Shown in pieces: positions 1 through 9,620 of a stretch of DNA of 64,000 nt. Made by a program: the position numbers and the translations under genes. The notes beneath the pieces are model-generated. The model had not been told where the DNA came from, ran no database searches, and saw nothing but the letters and a program-made list of their open reading frames with translations. Origin of the DNA: Hyposmocoma kahamanoa (taxonomy: Eukaryota; Arthropoda; Insecta; Lepidoptera; Cosmopterigidae); NCBI RefSeq assembly GCF_003589595.1, contig NW_020654422.1, forward strand, positions 1,933,029-1,997,028, in the 5' to 3' direction. Position 1 is the first letter of the stretch, and each line of letters starts with the position of its first letter.

Positions 1-559
1 TTGACTTCTTGAAAAATATTGTCATTCGCTTAACTGAGTCACAGAAAACAAAAGCATACAACGAAGTAAATAGAGAGTAAACTGGACATTTATCCACATT
101 TCTACTTACATATCTACAGTTAGTTATTCAGTTATCATTAAGCGTATTTGTACATATTATCGTATACCTAGTCTATGGCAATTTGAACCTTACCGTTTAT
201 TATTTAACAAAGAGAAAAGATCGAAATGGAATGTTTATTAACAAATGTTTGACTTTCCTTCTCACAGTACTGCTAATAAGCAAATAGGAAAGTAGGTGAC
301 TTAGTTCCAAACAAACGTTTTTGTTGAAGATGAAAATTATTTTACATTTTCCTAATAAGAGATATATTCACGGAATCACCTGTCTTCGTTAAGTACAGCT
401 ACAACTGTAGTTTGGATAGATTTTATTTCGATTTATCAAAACTACGATAAATTACTTATCAAAAAAATTATTGCAGATTTTATGTTGATATTTGATAACA
501 GCGGCGAGGTACGTATTATTTATTGTCTACTCTAAAAGCATGATTGCGTTAATTACCAA
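1..559. other. Unclassified AT-rich DNA
   Basis: I see no coding signal, repeat family member or RNA gene here. It precedes the possible first exon. Confidence 0.5.
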
Positions 560-938
560 ATCCGTTTTCAAAAAAAAAACCTCAAGCCAAAGTCGTTGGT
601 ACATACAGCGGTCGAACTTTAGTTCTAATGAACTGTGGAGTCGCAAGCGGTCGGCGTGTATCGTTCGATATCGTTCACTCAAGCGGCACATTCCATTCAT
701 TCGTTCCGTTCGCCAGTCGCCTATGATAAGCGATTCGTTGTGGACGTGTGCGAGTTGCCTTGAAAAAAAAACCCGCGTATTTATTCGATACAATATTAGA
801 AGTGGATTATCAAACAACATTTATTACTAAATTGTGATTTGTGTTGTGGATTACGTGCTACTTTATGGTGTTGTGTGTGCAACAAGTTATTTTTTTGTGC
901 TTACAATAGTTGGATTTTTTCTTTAACGCATTTTTGTG
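560..938 (+). promoter_or_regulatory. Possible promoter / non-coding first exon with donor at 939
   Basis: A locally more GC- and CG-rich block (about 600-770) stands out from AT-rich flanks. It holds an initiator-like TCATTC at 697-702 and is followed by a strong splice donor consensus, GTAAGT, at 939-944. Overlapping ORFs on both strands (112 and 97 codons) have no recognisable similarity and are probably chance. A 5' UTR exon on + splicing to the acceptor at 31164 would fit the coding exon having its ATG just inside an internal exon. There is no TATA box and no transcript evidence, so this is tentative. Confidence 0.28.
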
Positions 939-944
939 GTAAGT

Positions 945-1391
945 AGCAAGGATCAAAGATTAACCGTGTCTTTTCAATTGCAGATATGTCTAAGGATGTT
1001 TAACTGTTAAATACCTAATTACGTGTAAAGGTTTTGACGAGAATTTTTTTTTTAATCGGTAGAAAAAAGTTCACGTGGCGAAACTGCTGGTTTTCTTATC
1101 GATTTAACTCGGGTTTTGTGTTGCGGTGGATGTAATTCGTAATTACGTTTTTCTTTGAATAATCGATAAAATACAACCCACTTAAAAGAAGTTCAAGGTT
1201 AAGTCTGTTAAATTTCCTTATCGAATGTGGAACATATGAAGCTTTTACTCACCCTTTTAATACCTGTTTATTAAGGTAGCCAAGTAATTTTAATTTATTT
1301 GGCACGTATAAACACACTATAATGTTAAAAAAAAACTTGAGTGTTCACTCGATGTCGTTTGAAAAACTATGTTATGTTAAATTACTGTTTG
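945..1391. other. Unclassified AT-rich DNA
   Basis: No coding or repeat signal recognised after the candidate donor at 939. Confidence 0.5.
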
Positions 1392-1470
1392 ATCATCATC
1401 ATCAACCTAATTATGTACGTCCCACTGCTGGGCACAGGTCTACCGTCAGGCGACGGTTTAGGCCTTATTG
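1392..1470 (-). repeat. Family G SINE-like tail (fragment)
   Basis: Begins with catcatcatcat and continues with 'gtcccactgctgggcac', the reverse complement of the 'gtgccca gcagtggga cgtata ... gatgatg' 3' end shared with copies at 29857 and 50363. This tail type is familiar from lepidopteran retroelements. Confidence 0.7.
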
Positions 1471-1812
1471 TTTCATATGACACTAAAAAACGATGGTAAC
1501 CTAATGGGAGGACTTTTGTTTCTCAATTGATAAGTTGGCGGTCCGAATTGCAGTGACAACATGACCTTATGACTTTAGTTTCTAAGTTACGTACATTTAG
1601 CAAAACCTATCGCTAACGGTGCATGTCAAAGAAGGATCATAGCCTTTGAAACGAGTGACGAGTTAGAGTCGACACTAGCTCAGCGCGAATGTAAATTTTT
1701 ACCGTACTGAATCGATTCTATTATTATTTTTTTACAAACAAAATTAAAGCCATTGGAAAATTGTATTACACATACTATACGTGTTCAATTGAGTTCAGTT
1801 TATATAAACAAA

Positions 1813-1942
1813 ATGGACAAGTCATGCGCCTGGTGGTAAGCGACACGCCTGTCCATAACAATTGCAGTGGTACCTTCAGATTTTTGCGAAAATCTGAAGG
1901 GGACACTGTCACCGCGGCCATCATCCTGAGCTATCTGTAATT
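1813..1942 (-). repeat. Family A repeat, partial
   Basis: Carries the reverse-strand family hallmarks: a tcatgcgcctggtggtaag block, cgacacgcctgtccataac and a tcatcctgag block. The middle and 5' part are deleted. An internal 11-bp-arm hairpin (1874-1884 with 1889-1899) replaces the usual sequence. Confidence 0.75.
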
Positions 1943-2008
1943 AAAGACAATAATTTAACAAAACCAGTACACGAATATTACATGCAAACTTAATACTTTT
2001 CTATATGT

Positions 2009-2218
2009 AATAATAACGCGCACACTCAACATAGCCCCGCACTAGGGAAAACCCTGTGTCGCGGATGCCATGGACACACACATAGAAAACCACTAATTAC
2101 ACCCAAACTCACGAGAGAAATAAATGTAGGCCATAAAAAAATTTCTCCCGACCCGGGATTCGAACCTGGGACCTCTGCGTGGCAGTCCGGCGTGGTAACC
2201 GTTCGGCCACGGAGGCAG
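2009..2218 (-). repeat. Family B tRNA-derived SINE, near full length
   Basis: On the minus strand the element starts with a tRNA-like head: box A TGGCCGAACGG and box B GGTTCGAATCC, about 35 bases apart. It continues through gggagaaat...tatggcctaca and ends in the shared 'ccatggca...gcggggctatgttgagtgtg' tail. Matches copies at 6306, 23251 and 57461. Confidence 0.85.
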
Positions 2219-2689
2219 TTTATATGTTATATTATATTTATATAATATGTGACCGATCTCGATGAGAACTGAGTCAGAATACATTATTTGTTGAGTATAT
2301 TGCTTCGAATTGGAAGGAGGTCTGCAATAATAATGTCGATAACTCGTTAACAATGTAATTTAATGCAGAATTTTAAACTTTATACAAAGTGATGTTTTGA
2401 AAATTTGAATAAAAAAAATATCTTTGAAAATTCGCCTGAATCTAGCACTTGTATTTGAATTCGCCGTCTCTTAATAACCTTTGATTGAACTTTTGAATGA
2501 ATTTCAGAGTTTTGTGCACCCCCGTGTCCTTCGGTGCCCCCGCGGCGGTCAGTTCGTTTTATCGGCGCGAACATTATTCAACTTTTGTTTTATGTTTGAT
2601 CTTTCTAGGAATTGTTTTAGAACGTCTACTAAATGACTAATATTTTATAAACCTTCTTCAGAAGGTGCTCTCTCAATGCACACACACGT
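2219..2689. other. Unclassified DNA between SINE copies
   Basis: AT-rich, with a short GC-rich patch at about 2518-2570 (ccccgcggcgg). ORFs of 64-89 codons here have no recognised similarity. Confidence 0.4.
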
Positions 2690-2841
2690 GAGGTATAAGT
2701 TGATAAGTCCCAAGTGCCTGCAATTTCACCAGCACCCTTAACCCTTGATGCAATAATGCTCACATTACTACTTGGCGGCAGAAATAGGTAAGGTGACACA
2801 TTTCCCTGGACGTACCCTTTCACAAGGCGTTCTACTGCTAT
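2690..2841 (-). repeat. Family A repeat, 5' half
   Basis: Contains the reverse-strand blocks 'ctgcaatttcaccagcaccc', 'tgctcacattactacttggcggcag' type sequence and 'ccctggacg ... caaggcgttctactgct'. The A-tailed 3' half is absent. Confidence 0.8.
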
Positions 2842-3551
2842 TAAAAATGAAACTAATGCACGTGACGTTTTTGTGTTTTCTTCTATTCCTATGAACACTT
2901 TAAAACAACAGAAGCGTAATAAATAACAGATAACATTACCAAGCTTCCTTATTGTATGTTTCTATCAGACAAAGAGGATTAATAAAAAATGCGTAAACGA
3001 TGTAGATAGGACATAAAGTGTGTAATTTTTGGCTTAAAAAGGCAATAATTGGATAAGCGTACAAAAACGAAGGAATTTATTCCTCTATTTTATCTTTTAA
3101 AATAATAAATACTAATTCGATACCTTATCGAATAATTCACTAATTAATCTTACTTTTTTTTCCAACGATCTGCGTAGGCACTGACTTGGCACCGTGGTTA
3201 ATTAATTACTTTCCACTTGGCACTTTTTATATCTCAGAATTTAACCAAGCAGGTATGACATTTAAAATAAGTCGCTGATTCATCCGCTATAGCTTTTTTA
3301 TATTAATTCCGAAGATGGTATTTTATAAAAACGATTTACTATAACTTTTTTGGCGATGTTGCATATTTTGTTTGTTACTCATCGTCGTCGTGAAGTGGTT
3401 TACACTACTAAACAATCGTATAAAAAGATAAGAAATGCCACTCCCGCCTCTAAGACACACCAACGCCTACTACACGTTGCTCCAAGCGTAGGGTTGTCAC
3501 ATTATTATTTTAATTGTACGTACAGATAGTACGAAGTTACACTACTTGTCT
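2842..3551. other. Unclassified AT-rich DNA
   Basis: No feature recognised apart from a short GC patch at 3430-3490. Confidence 0.45.
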
Positions 3552-3625
3552 TACTCCGTGGCCGAACAGTTACCATGCCTGATTGACACGCAGAAGTCCC
3601 AGATTCGATTCCAGTGCCGACAAAA
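3552..3625 (+). repeat. Degenerate tRNA-like SINE head (family B related)
   Basis: Shows ctccgtggccgaacagttac (box A-like) and agattcgattcc (box B-like), as in family B heads. The B body does not follow; instead LINE-like sequence begins, so the two were probably joined by insertion or deletion. Confidence 0.6.
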
Positions 3626-3689
3626 GTACATAGGTCTCTCCCAAGGTCCTCAGTCTGTATCCATCTGCTGACGTCAGCCTTTCGCAAAT

Positions 3690-4035
3690 CGTCCCTTCAT
3701 CTGGCATCAGAGGTAATCCTACAATACGTTTACGTTAGGTTTATCGGTTCTTCGACAGATATGACCAGCCCACTGCCTATTCAACTGGCTTATTCTACCA
3801 GCTATATCGACTACCTTGATTCTCGGTTGGGTAACCTCATTTCGTATTTAGTCCTTCAGTAACACTCCGAGCATAGCTCGTTCCATAGCTCGCGGAGCCA
3901 CTTTGGACTGATGGACTAACCGTATCGTGAGTCTCCACGTCTCGGCTCCGTATGCCATAACGGGTAGAACGCACTCATTGAATACCTTTGTTTTCAAACT
4001 TCGCGGTATAGGTGATGAGAAGACTCGGCTATCTT
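3690..4035 (-). pseudogene. LINE reverse-transcriptase C-terminal fragment
   Basis: The minus strand reads KVFNECVLPVMAYGAETWRL, then a MERAMLG segment, an in-frame stop after LLKD, IRNE, and ...KVVDIAGRISQLN followed by RQWAGHICRRTDKP. This order (YGAETW, RAMLG, IRNE, WAGH) is the familiar C-terminal region, beyond the catalytic palm, of endonuclease-type LINE reverse transcriptases. The palm with its YxDD motif and the rest of ORF2 are missing and at least one stop is present, so it is a dead 5'-truncated copy. The segment at 34180-34400 carries the adjoining, more C-terminal part of a similar element. Confidence 0.75.
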
Positions 4036-4150
4036 TGAGTTAAACTTATTTTCACGAAAAAGTGTGCATTGTAACATAGAGATAAAATTATGAATCGATC
4101 TTTGTAACAAACTTTTTCTTTTATGATAAAGCTGATATTATGTCTCGTTT

Positions 4151-4336
4151 AGTAGCAGTAGATTAGATAGGCAGGTAGGTTTTGAAGGGTAAGGGTGCTG
4201 ATGAAATTACGGACACATGGACTGGTCAACTTGTCTTAGGGTGACGGCGCAATGTCAGCTATGAACAGGCGTGTCGCTTACCATCGTCTGATTGTAAGCG
4301 ACACGCCTGTTCGTCCCGTCACTTAGTATCATAAAA
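4151..4336 (+). repeat. Family A repeat, internally deleted, with palindrome
   Basis: Starts with agtagcagtaga, lacks the next ~120 bp, resumes at ttttgaagggtaagggtgctg and ends cacttagtatcataaaaaa. Near the 3' end two perfect 19-bp arms (4263-4281 and 4294-4312) form an inverted repeat of the 'acaggcgtgtcgcttac' block. Confidence 0.85.
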
Positions 4337-6305
4337 AACTCATACATATTTTAGAAAAGCAATTACATCTAAGGCCCAATCTCCCGATTACTTGTCAGTT
4401 GTACAAATCTAACCTTTGTACAGTAGCATGTCAGTCAGATAAACCGACTCTAATACTTTTACCTGCCATTAGGCAATGCTAATTGTGCATTTCGATATTC
4501 TTGTGCAATCGAGCCTTCTACTAAACGAAGTTTCTTTATATTCAATAGGTTTTAACACTTTAATTTTCAGTTACATATTCAGTCTATGACGCCTGTGAAC
4601 ACAATTCAAAGGTAAATATGCTTGTTAGTTTTTTTGTTTGTTTGTGGTCTAAGTACCGACTTAAGAGTTGCCACCGTCAATAGACATTTGCAGTAAAATA
4701 AAGATCCTTAAAGTATCCTAACTTCGCAAATGGGTTGTAAACTGTGTGGCGTAAAATCTTGAGTCTCCTCATTAGCCCTTGAATCTGGCACTTAGCAGTG
4801 CACTCGAACACAAAATAAAGGGTGGTTTTATTTGGAATGACTTGTCAGTCGTGTTTTTCGGAAATTTCTAGAAAATATAACACATGACGCTCTTTTAATG
4901 AATAGTAATCCAAAACAAAACATCACATTTTAGTATTGATAAAGGTGGAACAAAAACAAAGAAAAATTAGAAACTTATTATTGTTAGATCTTTCTATCAC
5001 CAATGATAATAACAAAGTAATGGAGGTTTTAGGGAGGTAATTAAAGGGTTTTTTCATAAAAATAAATATTAGAAAGAAACATTAGTTCGGATATTACAAA
5101 TAAATAAACAAAAAATTGTAATAATATTAATCTAAATTTAAATTAAAAAATATACAATTACAAAAAAAAGATTACTAAATATATAATAATAGCTGAAAAG
5201 GTTAGCCATCTCAGCTTAAAGCTGGGCAGAGCCTCAGCGCTGATTTTCAGCTGGAACCTGAGAAGAGGTAGATAGATGGCTGTACCTATTTGAAAAGAAT
5301 AACAAGCATTTGATCTGTAATTTTAACATTTAAAACAACAAAACTTAATTTAGAATAAAATTATTACAGTATACTCACACAGTATACAGTGTGCTCTTAA
5401 ACAATATAAAATAACCAAATTAATAATACTAAAATATATTAACAACTGGCTTTAATGACTGATGCCGTTTGTCATGGTAGTTGAAACATCATGATCATTT
5501 TCAATAAACATTTTTTTATTTATTTTTCGATCGGTTCACAATAGGCAAGCATTTAAGTAAGCAATGGGATTTGGTAAATATACGGTGAACATTTCGATCT
5601 TTACTTATTTCATAGCTTTATTCAGAATGTATTAGATTATATAATCAAAAATAATCACGTATCAAGATGGGGTTGTTAACGACGCGAGATAAGCCTCAGG
5701 TATTCTTAACCATCTTGAATTAGGTGATTCTGAGATAGGCCGCTCTAGAAAGCCATCGATTTGTGTTACACAGTGTAACATTGTATAATATGTTACAGTA
5801 TATAATGTCAATAGTATTAACATTGTAAAAGAAAGATGCGACCTCGTTTGTTATGTAAACTAAAGATGGCTTCACACTTTGTCAAACAATTCTAGTAATG
5901 TTTTAAAAAATTATTTAAATTATACAATAATATTTACGTTTAATACAGACATCTTTTTCGATATGTTTACAACAGTTTTGTTTCACGGATATAAGCAGAA
6001 AGGAAGACTTATAAAAGATGGACACGTGGTATTGAAGAAGTATGAAGGAAGTGAACAACGAAATGACGTCTGATAGAGATAAATGGAAGAAAATGCATGT
6101 CGATTCCAAATAATGAAATAAGGTTAAAGAAACAATTATATTTGAAGCAGTTTATAATTTTAGTCTGGTATATTCTGCGTTGCGGGGAACCTATTATAGA
6201 AAAGAGGTAGGTTGTGGCAGTTCCTGTGCTAGACTGTACTTAAAAAAAAACTTGCTACTCAGTAATAAGGAACGGACTACAGAGAGACAGCTTGCATCTG
6301 ATATA
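4337..6305. other. Unclassified AT-rich DNA
   Basis: Roughly 2 kb with no recognised gene. There is a modestly GC-rich block at 5200-5290 rich in 'agctg/cagct' motifs, and a palindrome-like 'gttacacagtgtaac' at 5765-5779. ORFs of 64 codons on both strands at 5879-6109 look like chance. Confidence 0.45.
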
Positions 6306-6511
6306 AATAAAATAAATAAATAACGAGCACACTCATAGCCCCGCACTAATGACACCCTGTATCGCGGGTGCCATACACAGACAACTACAAATTACACCCA
6401 CAGTCACGAGATAAATAATTGTAGGCCATACAAATATATATCCCGACTCGGGAATTGAACCCGGGACCTCTGAATGGCAGATCAGCATGGTAACCGTTTG
6501 GCCAAGGGGTA
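6306..6511 (-). repeat. Family B tRNA-derived SINE
   Basis: Same architecture as the copy at 2009 with more substitutions: box B-like ggaattgaacccgggacc and box A-like taaccgtttggcca read on the reverse strand. A (aaat)n run flanks its 3' end. Confidence 0.8.
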
Positions 6512-6949
6512 ATTAAGGATATATATGGAACGGATGGGAGTCAATACGGAATCGTAGTAAGTAAAAGTACTCTATACGGAAAGAAGTAGGTTGTGGCGGT
6601 TCAGATGTTACATAGCACTTTAAAAAAATCTCGATATACAGAGACAGCTTGTACCTGATTTCAGGTAATCACATTACCATTGAAACTGGTGCGAGTGAAA
6701 ATAGATAGATTTGCTTCATAAGGGAGGAGACAATCGTTGAGCAGTGTGTATGCGTAGGTACAACCAATCAACGTACCATCCTATCTGTTGTTCAAGTAAC
6801 CTGGAAGACACCACAGTCTCACGTCGCCTATGACACTTGATTTTTTAGTTTAAATGGTTTTTTTTATTACACAAATCGTGCCCTTGGCGTATTAAAGCCA
6901 CATCTGATGATCATACGTCAGAAGTGATGAGTATATGAAACAAATTATG

Positions 6950-7065
6950 TATATTTGGGTGTACGCCGCGCTAGCGTTGCGGCGCCACGTGGACGTCGTG
7001 TAGACGCCGTGCGTGCGTGCAAGACGCTGGTGCTCGAAAGACACTAGTGTCGGGGGTCTCTTAAA
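6950..7065. repeat. GC-rich patch of CGCC/GTGC motifs
   Basis: About 110 bp of strongly GC- and CpG-rich sequence (acgccgcgctagcgttgcgg, cgtgcgtgcgtgc) in an AT-rich setting. CpG-rich patches of this kind elsewhere in the window fall in MITE-like elements, but I could not find clear termini here. Confidence 0.3.
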
Positions 7066-7215
7066 CCTATCTGCTGGAAAGTTGTTATTTCGTATATGTG
7101 GCCTTATTACACCATGGGTGCGAATTGTATCAATAACGTTATATTAACATTAAAGAGAATTCCCGCTAAGCATGAGTCATGTTAATTACCAAGCTTTAAT
7201 TAGTTATTAGTTAGA

Positions 7216-7490
7216 AGCCATGGCAGTCTAATGATTTGACCTGCCTTTCAAACAGAGGCCGTGAGTTCGAAGTTGTTGAGAAGTGTTTTCGGAATTGATG
7301 TGCGAAATTTAAGTTGAAATTTGCCATGGGCTTTTCGGTGAAGGAAGACCTCGCGATGAAACCTGCACGTCGAAGAAGATTCACAAACCTGGGAAAACGT
7401 GTGAAGACCCCAGCCCGTATTGGCCCAGCGTGGCGTCCGCCAATAGCCTAAACCTTCGCCTATGAATGGGTTGGTGTTGGTTTTTGTTAT
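7216..7490 (+). repeat. Family G SINE-like element, near full length without GATG tail
   Basis: Runs from ctaatgatttgacctgcctt (tRNA-like head with gagttcgaa box B remnant) through 'gatgtgcgaaatttaa', 'ttttcggtgaaggaa', 'gaaacctgcacg' and 'gaagaccccagcccg' to a gaatgggttgg end. Colinear with 50363-50632. Confidence 0.8.
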
Positions 7491-7865
7491 TATTTGTCGA
7501 ATACGTTGACATATTCTATAAATAATAATTCATATCACGTCATGGTTAACACTATTCTATTATTAACAAGTCTGTGACACTTGGATCCGGTGGGCAACCA
7601 AGCGATCGATACCAAAACGAAAGTATCCGAACGATTGAATATACTCGTGTACAAAAATGTTGAACCTACTGTATCTTTTTTGGATTTCTAAAGTTAATCG
7701 TTGTTAATAAGACTTAAAATAATAGTAAGACTTTTCGTATATTGGACACCACTTTGTGGAAAAACGTTGATCTGATGTTAAATAAGGTTATGTTTTATTA
7801 CTACCTCATTACACTAGGACTTATTAATCGTTATCACTAGTCGTTTGTATCGTAATTTATCAACT

Positions 7866-8100
7866 GTCGGGACGAACAAATCATGCACCTGGTGGTAAGC
7901 GACACGCCTGTCTATACCAGTTGCAATGCCACTCAGACAGAGCTGTAAATCGCAAAGATCTGAGGGGCGCTGCCACTGCACCCGTCTCCCTGAGACATAA
8001 ATTGACAATTGCCTGTAATTTTACCAACACCCATACCCTTCAGAAATATGATGGCAATACTTCCATGGATGAACTCTTTCACAAGGGCTCTACTGCTACT
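7866..8100 (-). repeat. Family A repeat with internal deletion
   Basis: Carries gggacgaacaaatcatgc, the 'aaatcgcaaagatctgagg' block, and ends with gaactctttcacaagggctc tactgctact. About 50 bp around the 'attactgcttggcgg' block is missing. Confidence 0.85.
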
Positions 8101-8613
8101 TGTACAGCCTATAAGTTCATGAATAGCCAGGTTTTATGTGAGTCAAGCAAACTGAAGGTAAACACATCAAGGTAGATCGTACTTGACGTCGCCACGAGAA
8201 ACCTGACACCCGACACCGTTCATTATCATCGCATTGGCGACTGGCGACTGCCGACTAACAGATAGGGTTACCCTGTCCCCATGGTAACACGGAGTGTAAT
8301 TAAAAACTTTAGTTTCTTTGATCTAATGACGGTGTATAAAATAACATACCAGAAAAACCTATAAATGGGCACTACATTATCATTTTGCTGGAAAAAGGAG
8401 GGTTAGATATAATTATTAAAATGTGGTCTAAAACTTTACAGTCTATTTGAGTAGCTGATCGTCTAGATTATTTCTTAGCTTATTTATACAAAATTTAAAA
8501 AAACGATTAACGAGAAATGCCTGTAAAACATAATACCTACTTACTGAAGGCATCCTCTTGAAATTGCAAAAGAAAGCTGTTCGATACTTAATAGTCCTAC
8601 TCTTTTAACTTTT

Positions 8614-8711
8614 TTAGTGGCCGAACGGTTACCGGACTGCCACGCAGAGGTCCCGAGTTCGATTCCCATGCGGGAGAATTGTATGGCCTACATTTCTTTA
8701 TCTCGTGAGTT
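8614..8711 (+). repeat. Family B SINE head, 3' truncated
   Basis: Contains gtggccgaacggttaccgg (a few bases deleted relative to other copies), cgagttcgattcccatgc, and the body to tctcgtgagtt, where it switches directly to family A at 8713. Confidence 0.8.
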
Positions 8712-8712
8712 A

Positions 8713-8838
8713 GGCAGTATGTCTGCCGCCAAGCAGTAGCGATCCAAAGTGGCACTGCAACTGTTATGGATAGGTGTGTAGCTTACCACCAGGCGCACGA
8801 CTTATTCGCTCCGCCACTTGATATTATATAAAAAAAAG
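8713..8838 (+). repeat. Family A repeat, 5' piece joined to 3' piece
   Basis: A short 5' block (ctgccgccaagcagta) is followed directly by gtggcactgcaactgttatg and the standard A-tailed 3' end. The middle is deleted. Confidence 0.8.
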
Positions 8839-8858
8839 ATAAAACATAAAAAAGTAAA

Positions 8859-9329
8859 GAATCCGGCCGGATCGAAGGATTTTTTTCTGAGTGTTCGATC
8901 TTTGTATTAATAATTATAACAAACTAGTGGAATAATTTCACAAAAAAAATTGAATATCAATTCAATAAAAATTTTAAATACAGTGAATAGCGATATCTCT
9001 CGCCAGGGCCGGTAACTGTAAAGATATCTAACTGGGTGATAAAACTTTCATAGATTTCTTATAGATGGCGCTACGACTAAAAAGTCGTTGAAAAAACCAA
9101 ATACAAAGGTACGACGCAAGCACATAGAAAAATTCGTGAGGTCCGCTGGTTCGTTCCGTGGCTTAGTTGGTATAGCGTCTGGCACGGTAAGCTAGAAGAC
9201 GTCGATTCGAATCCGGCCGGTTAGAAGGAATTTTTTCTGAGTGTTCGATCTTTGTTTTAATAATTATAACAATATAGTGGAATAATTTCACAAAAAAAAA
9301 ATTGAATATCAATTCAATAAAAATTTTAA
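8859..9329 (+). repeat. Family C tRNA-derived SINE, tandem arrangement with 120-bp direct repeats
   Basis: The tail block 'aatccggccgg ... gtgttcgatctttgt ... attttaa' occurs at 8859-8977 and again at 9209-9329. Between them lie a core (ctctcgccagggccggtaac, atagatggcgctac) and a tRNA-like head with box A tggcttagttgg and box B gattcgaatcc at about 9160-9220. This is best read as a 3' part of one SINE followed by a complete second SINE. An alternative reading as a tiny LTR-type element is less likely because the tRNA-like promoter lies inside. Confidence 0.75.
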
Positions 9330-9537
9330 GATAAAAGAGTTGTTAAACTGGGTACCCACATACGGATGGAGGAGTCACGGTATACGTGATCTTATATTTA
9401 TTTGTGGTGGGGTTCTATTTGACGAACTATAATCAGACTTATATATAGAGATGATAAACAATCATATTATTATGATGAGATGTTGCATTTTGATCAAATA
9501 AAAGTAGTGTTTTCTTAAAGGACTCACTCAGTCATCA

Positions 9538-9620
9538 AATATAAATAAAATTAAATAAAATGAAATAAAATAAAATTAAATTAAATTAAATAATTTATAG
9601 ATATAAATAAAATAAAAAAT
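9538..9620. repeat. AT-rich microsatellite (AAATA/AAATT)n
   Basis: Imperfect pentanucleotide repeats of aaata, aaatg and aaatt run for about 80 bp. Confidence 0.85.

Noticed and set aside
492..830. 112-codon ORF near the window start as coding
   Set aside because: An equally long antisense ORF exists and the translation is Ser/Arg-rich without known motifs; a non-coding exon explains the GC-rich block better.
8859..9329. A miniature LTR (TRIM) element
   Set aside because: The direct repeats lack TG...CA ends, and a tRNA-like promoter rather than a primer-binding site lies inside; SINE tandem is simpler.
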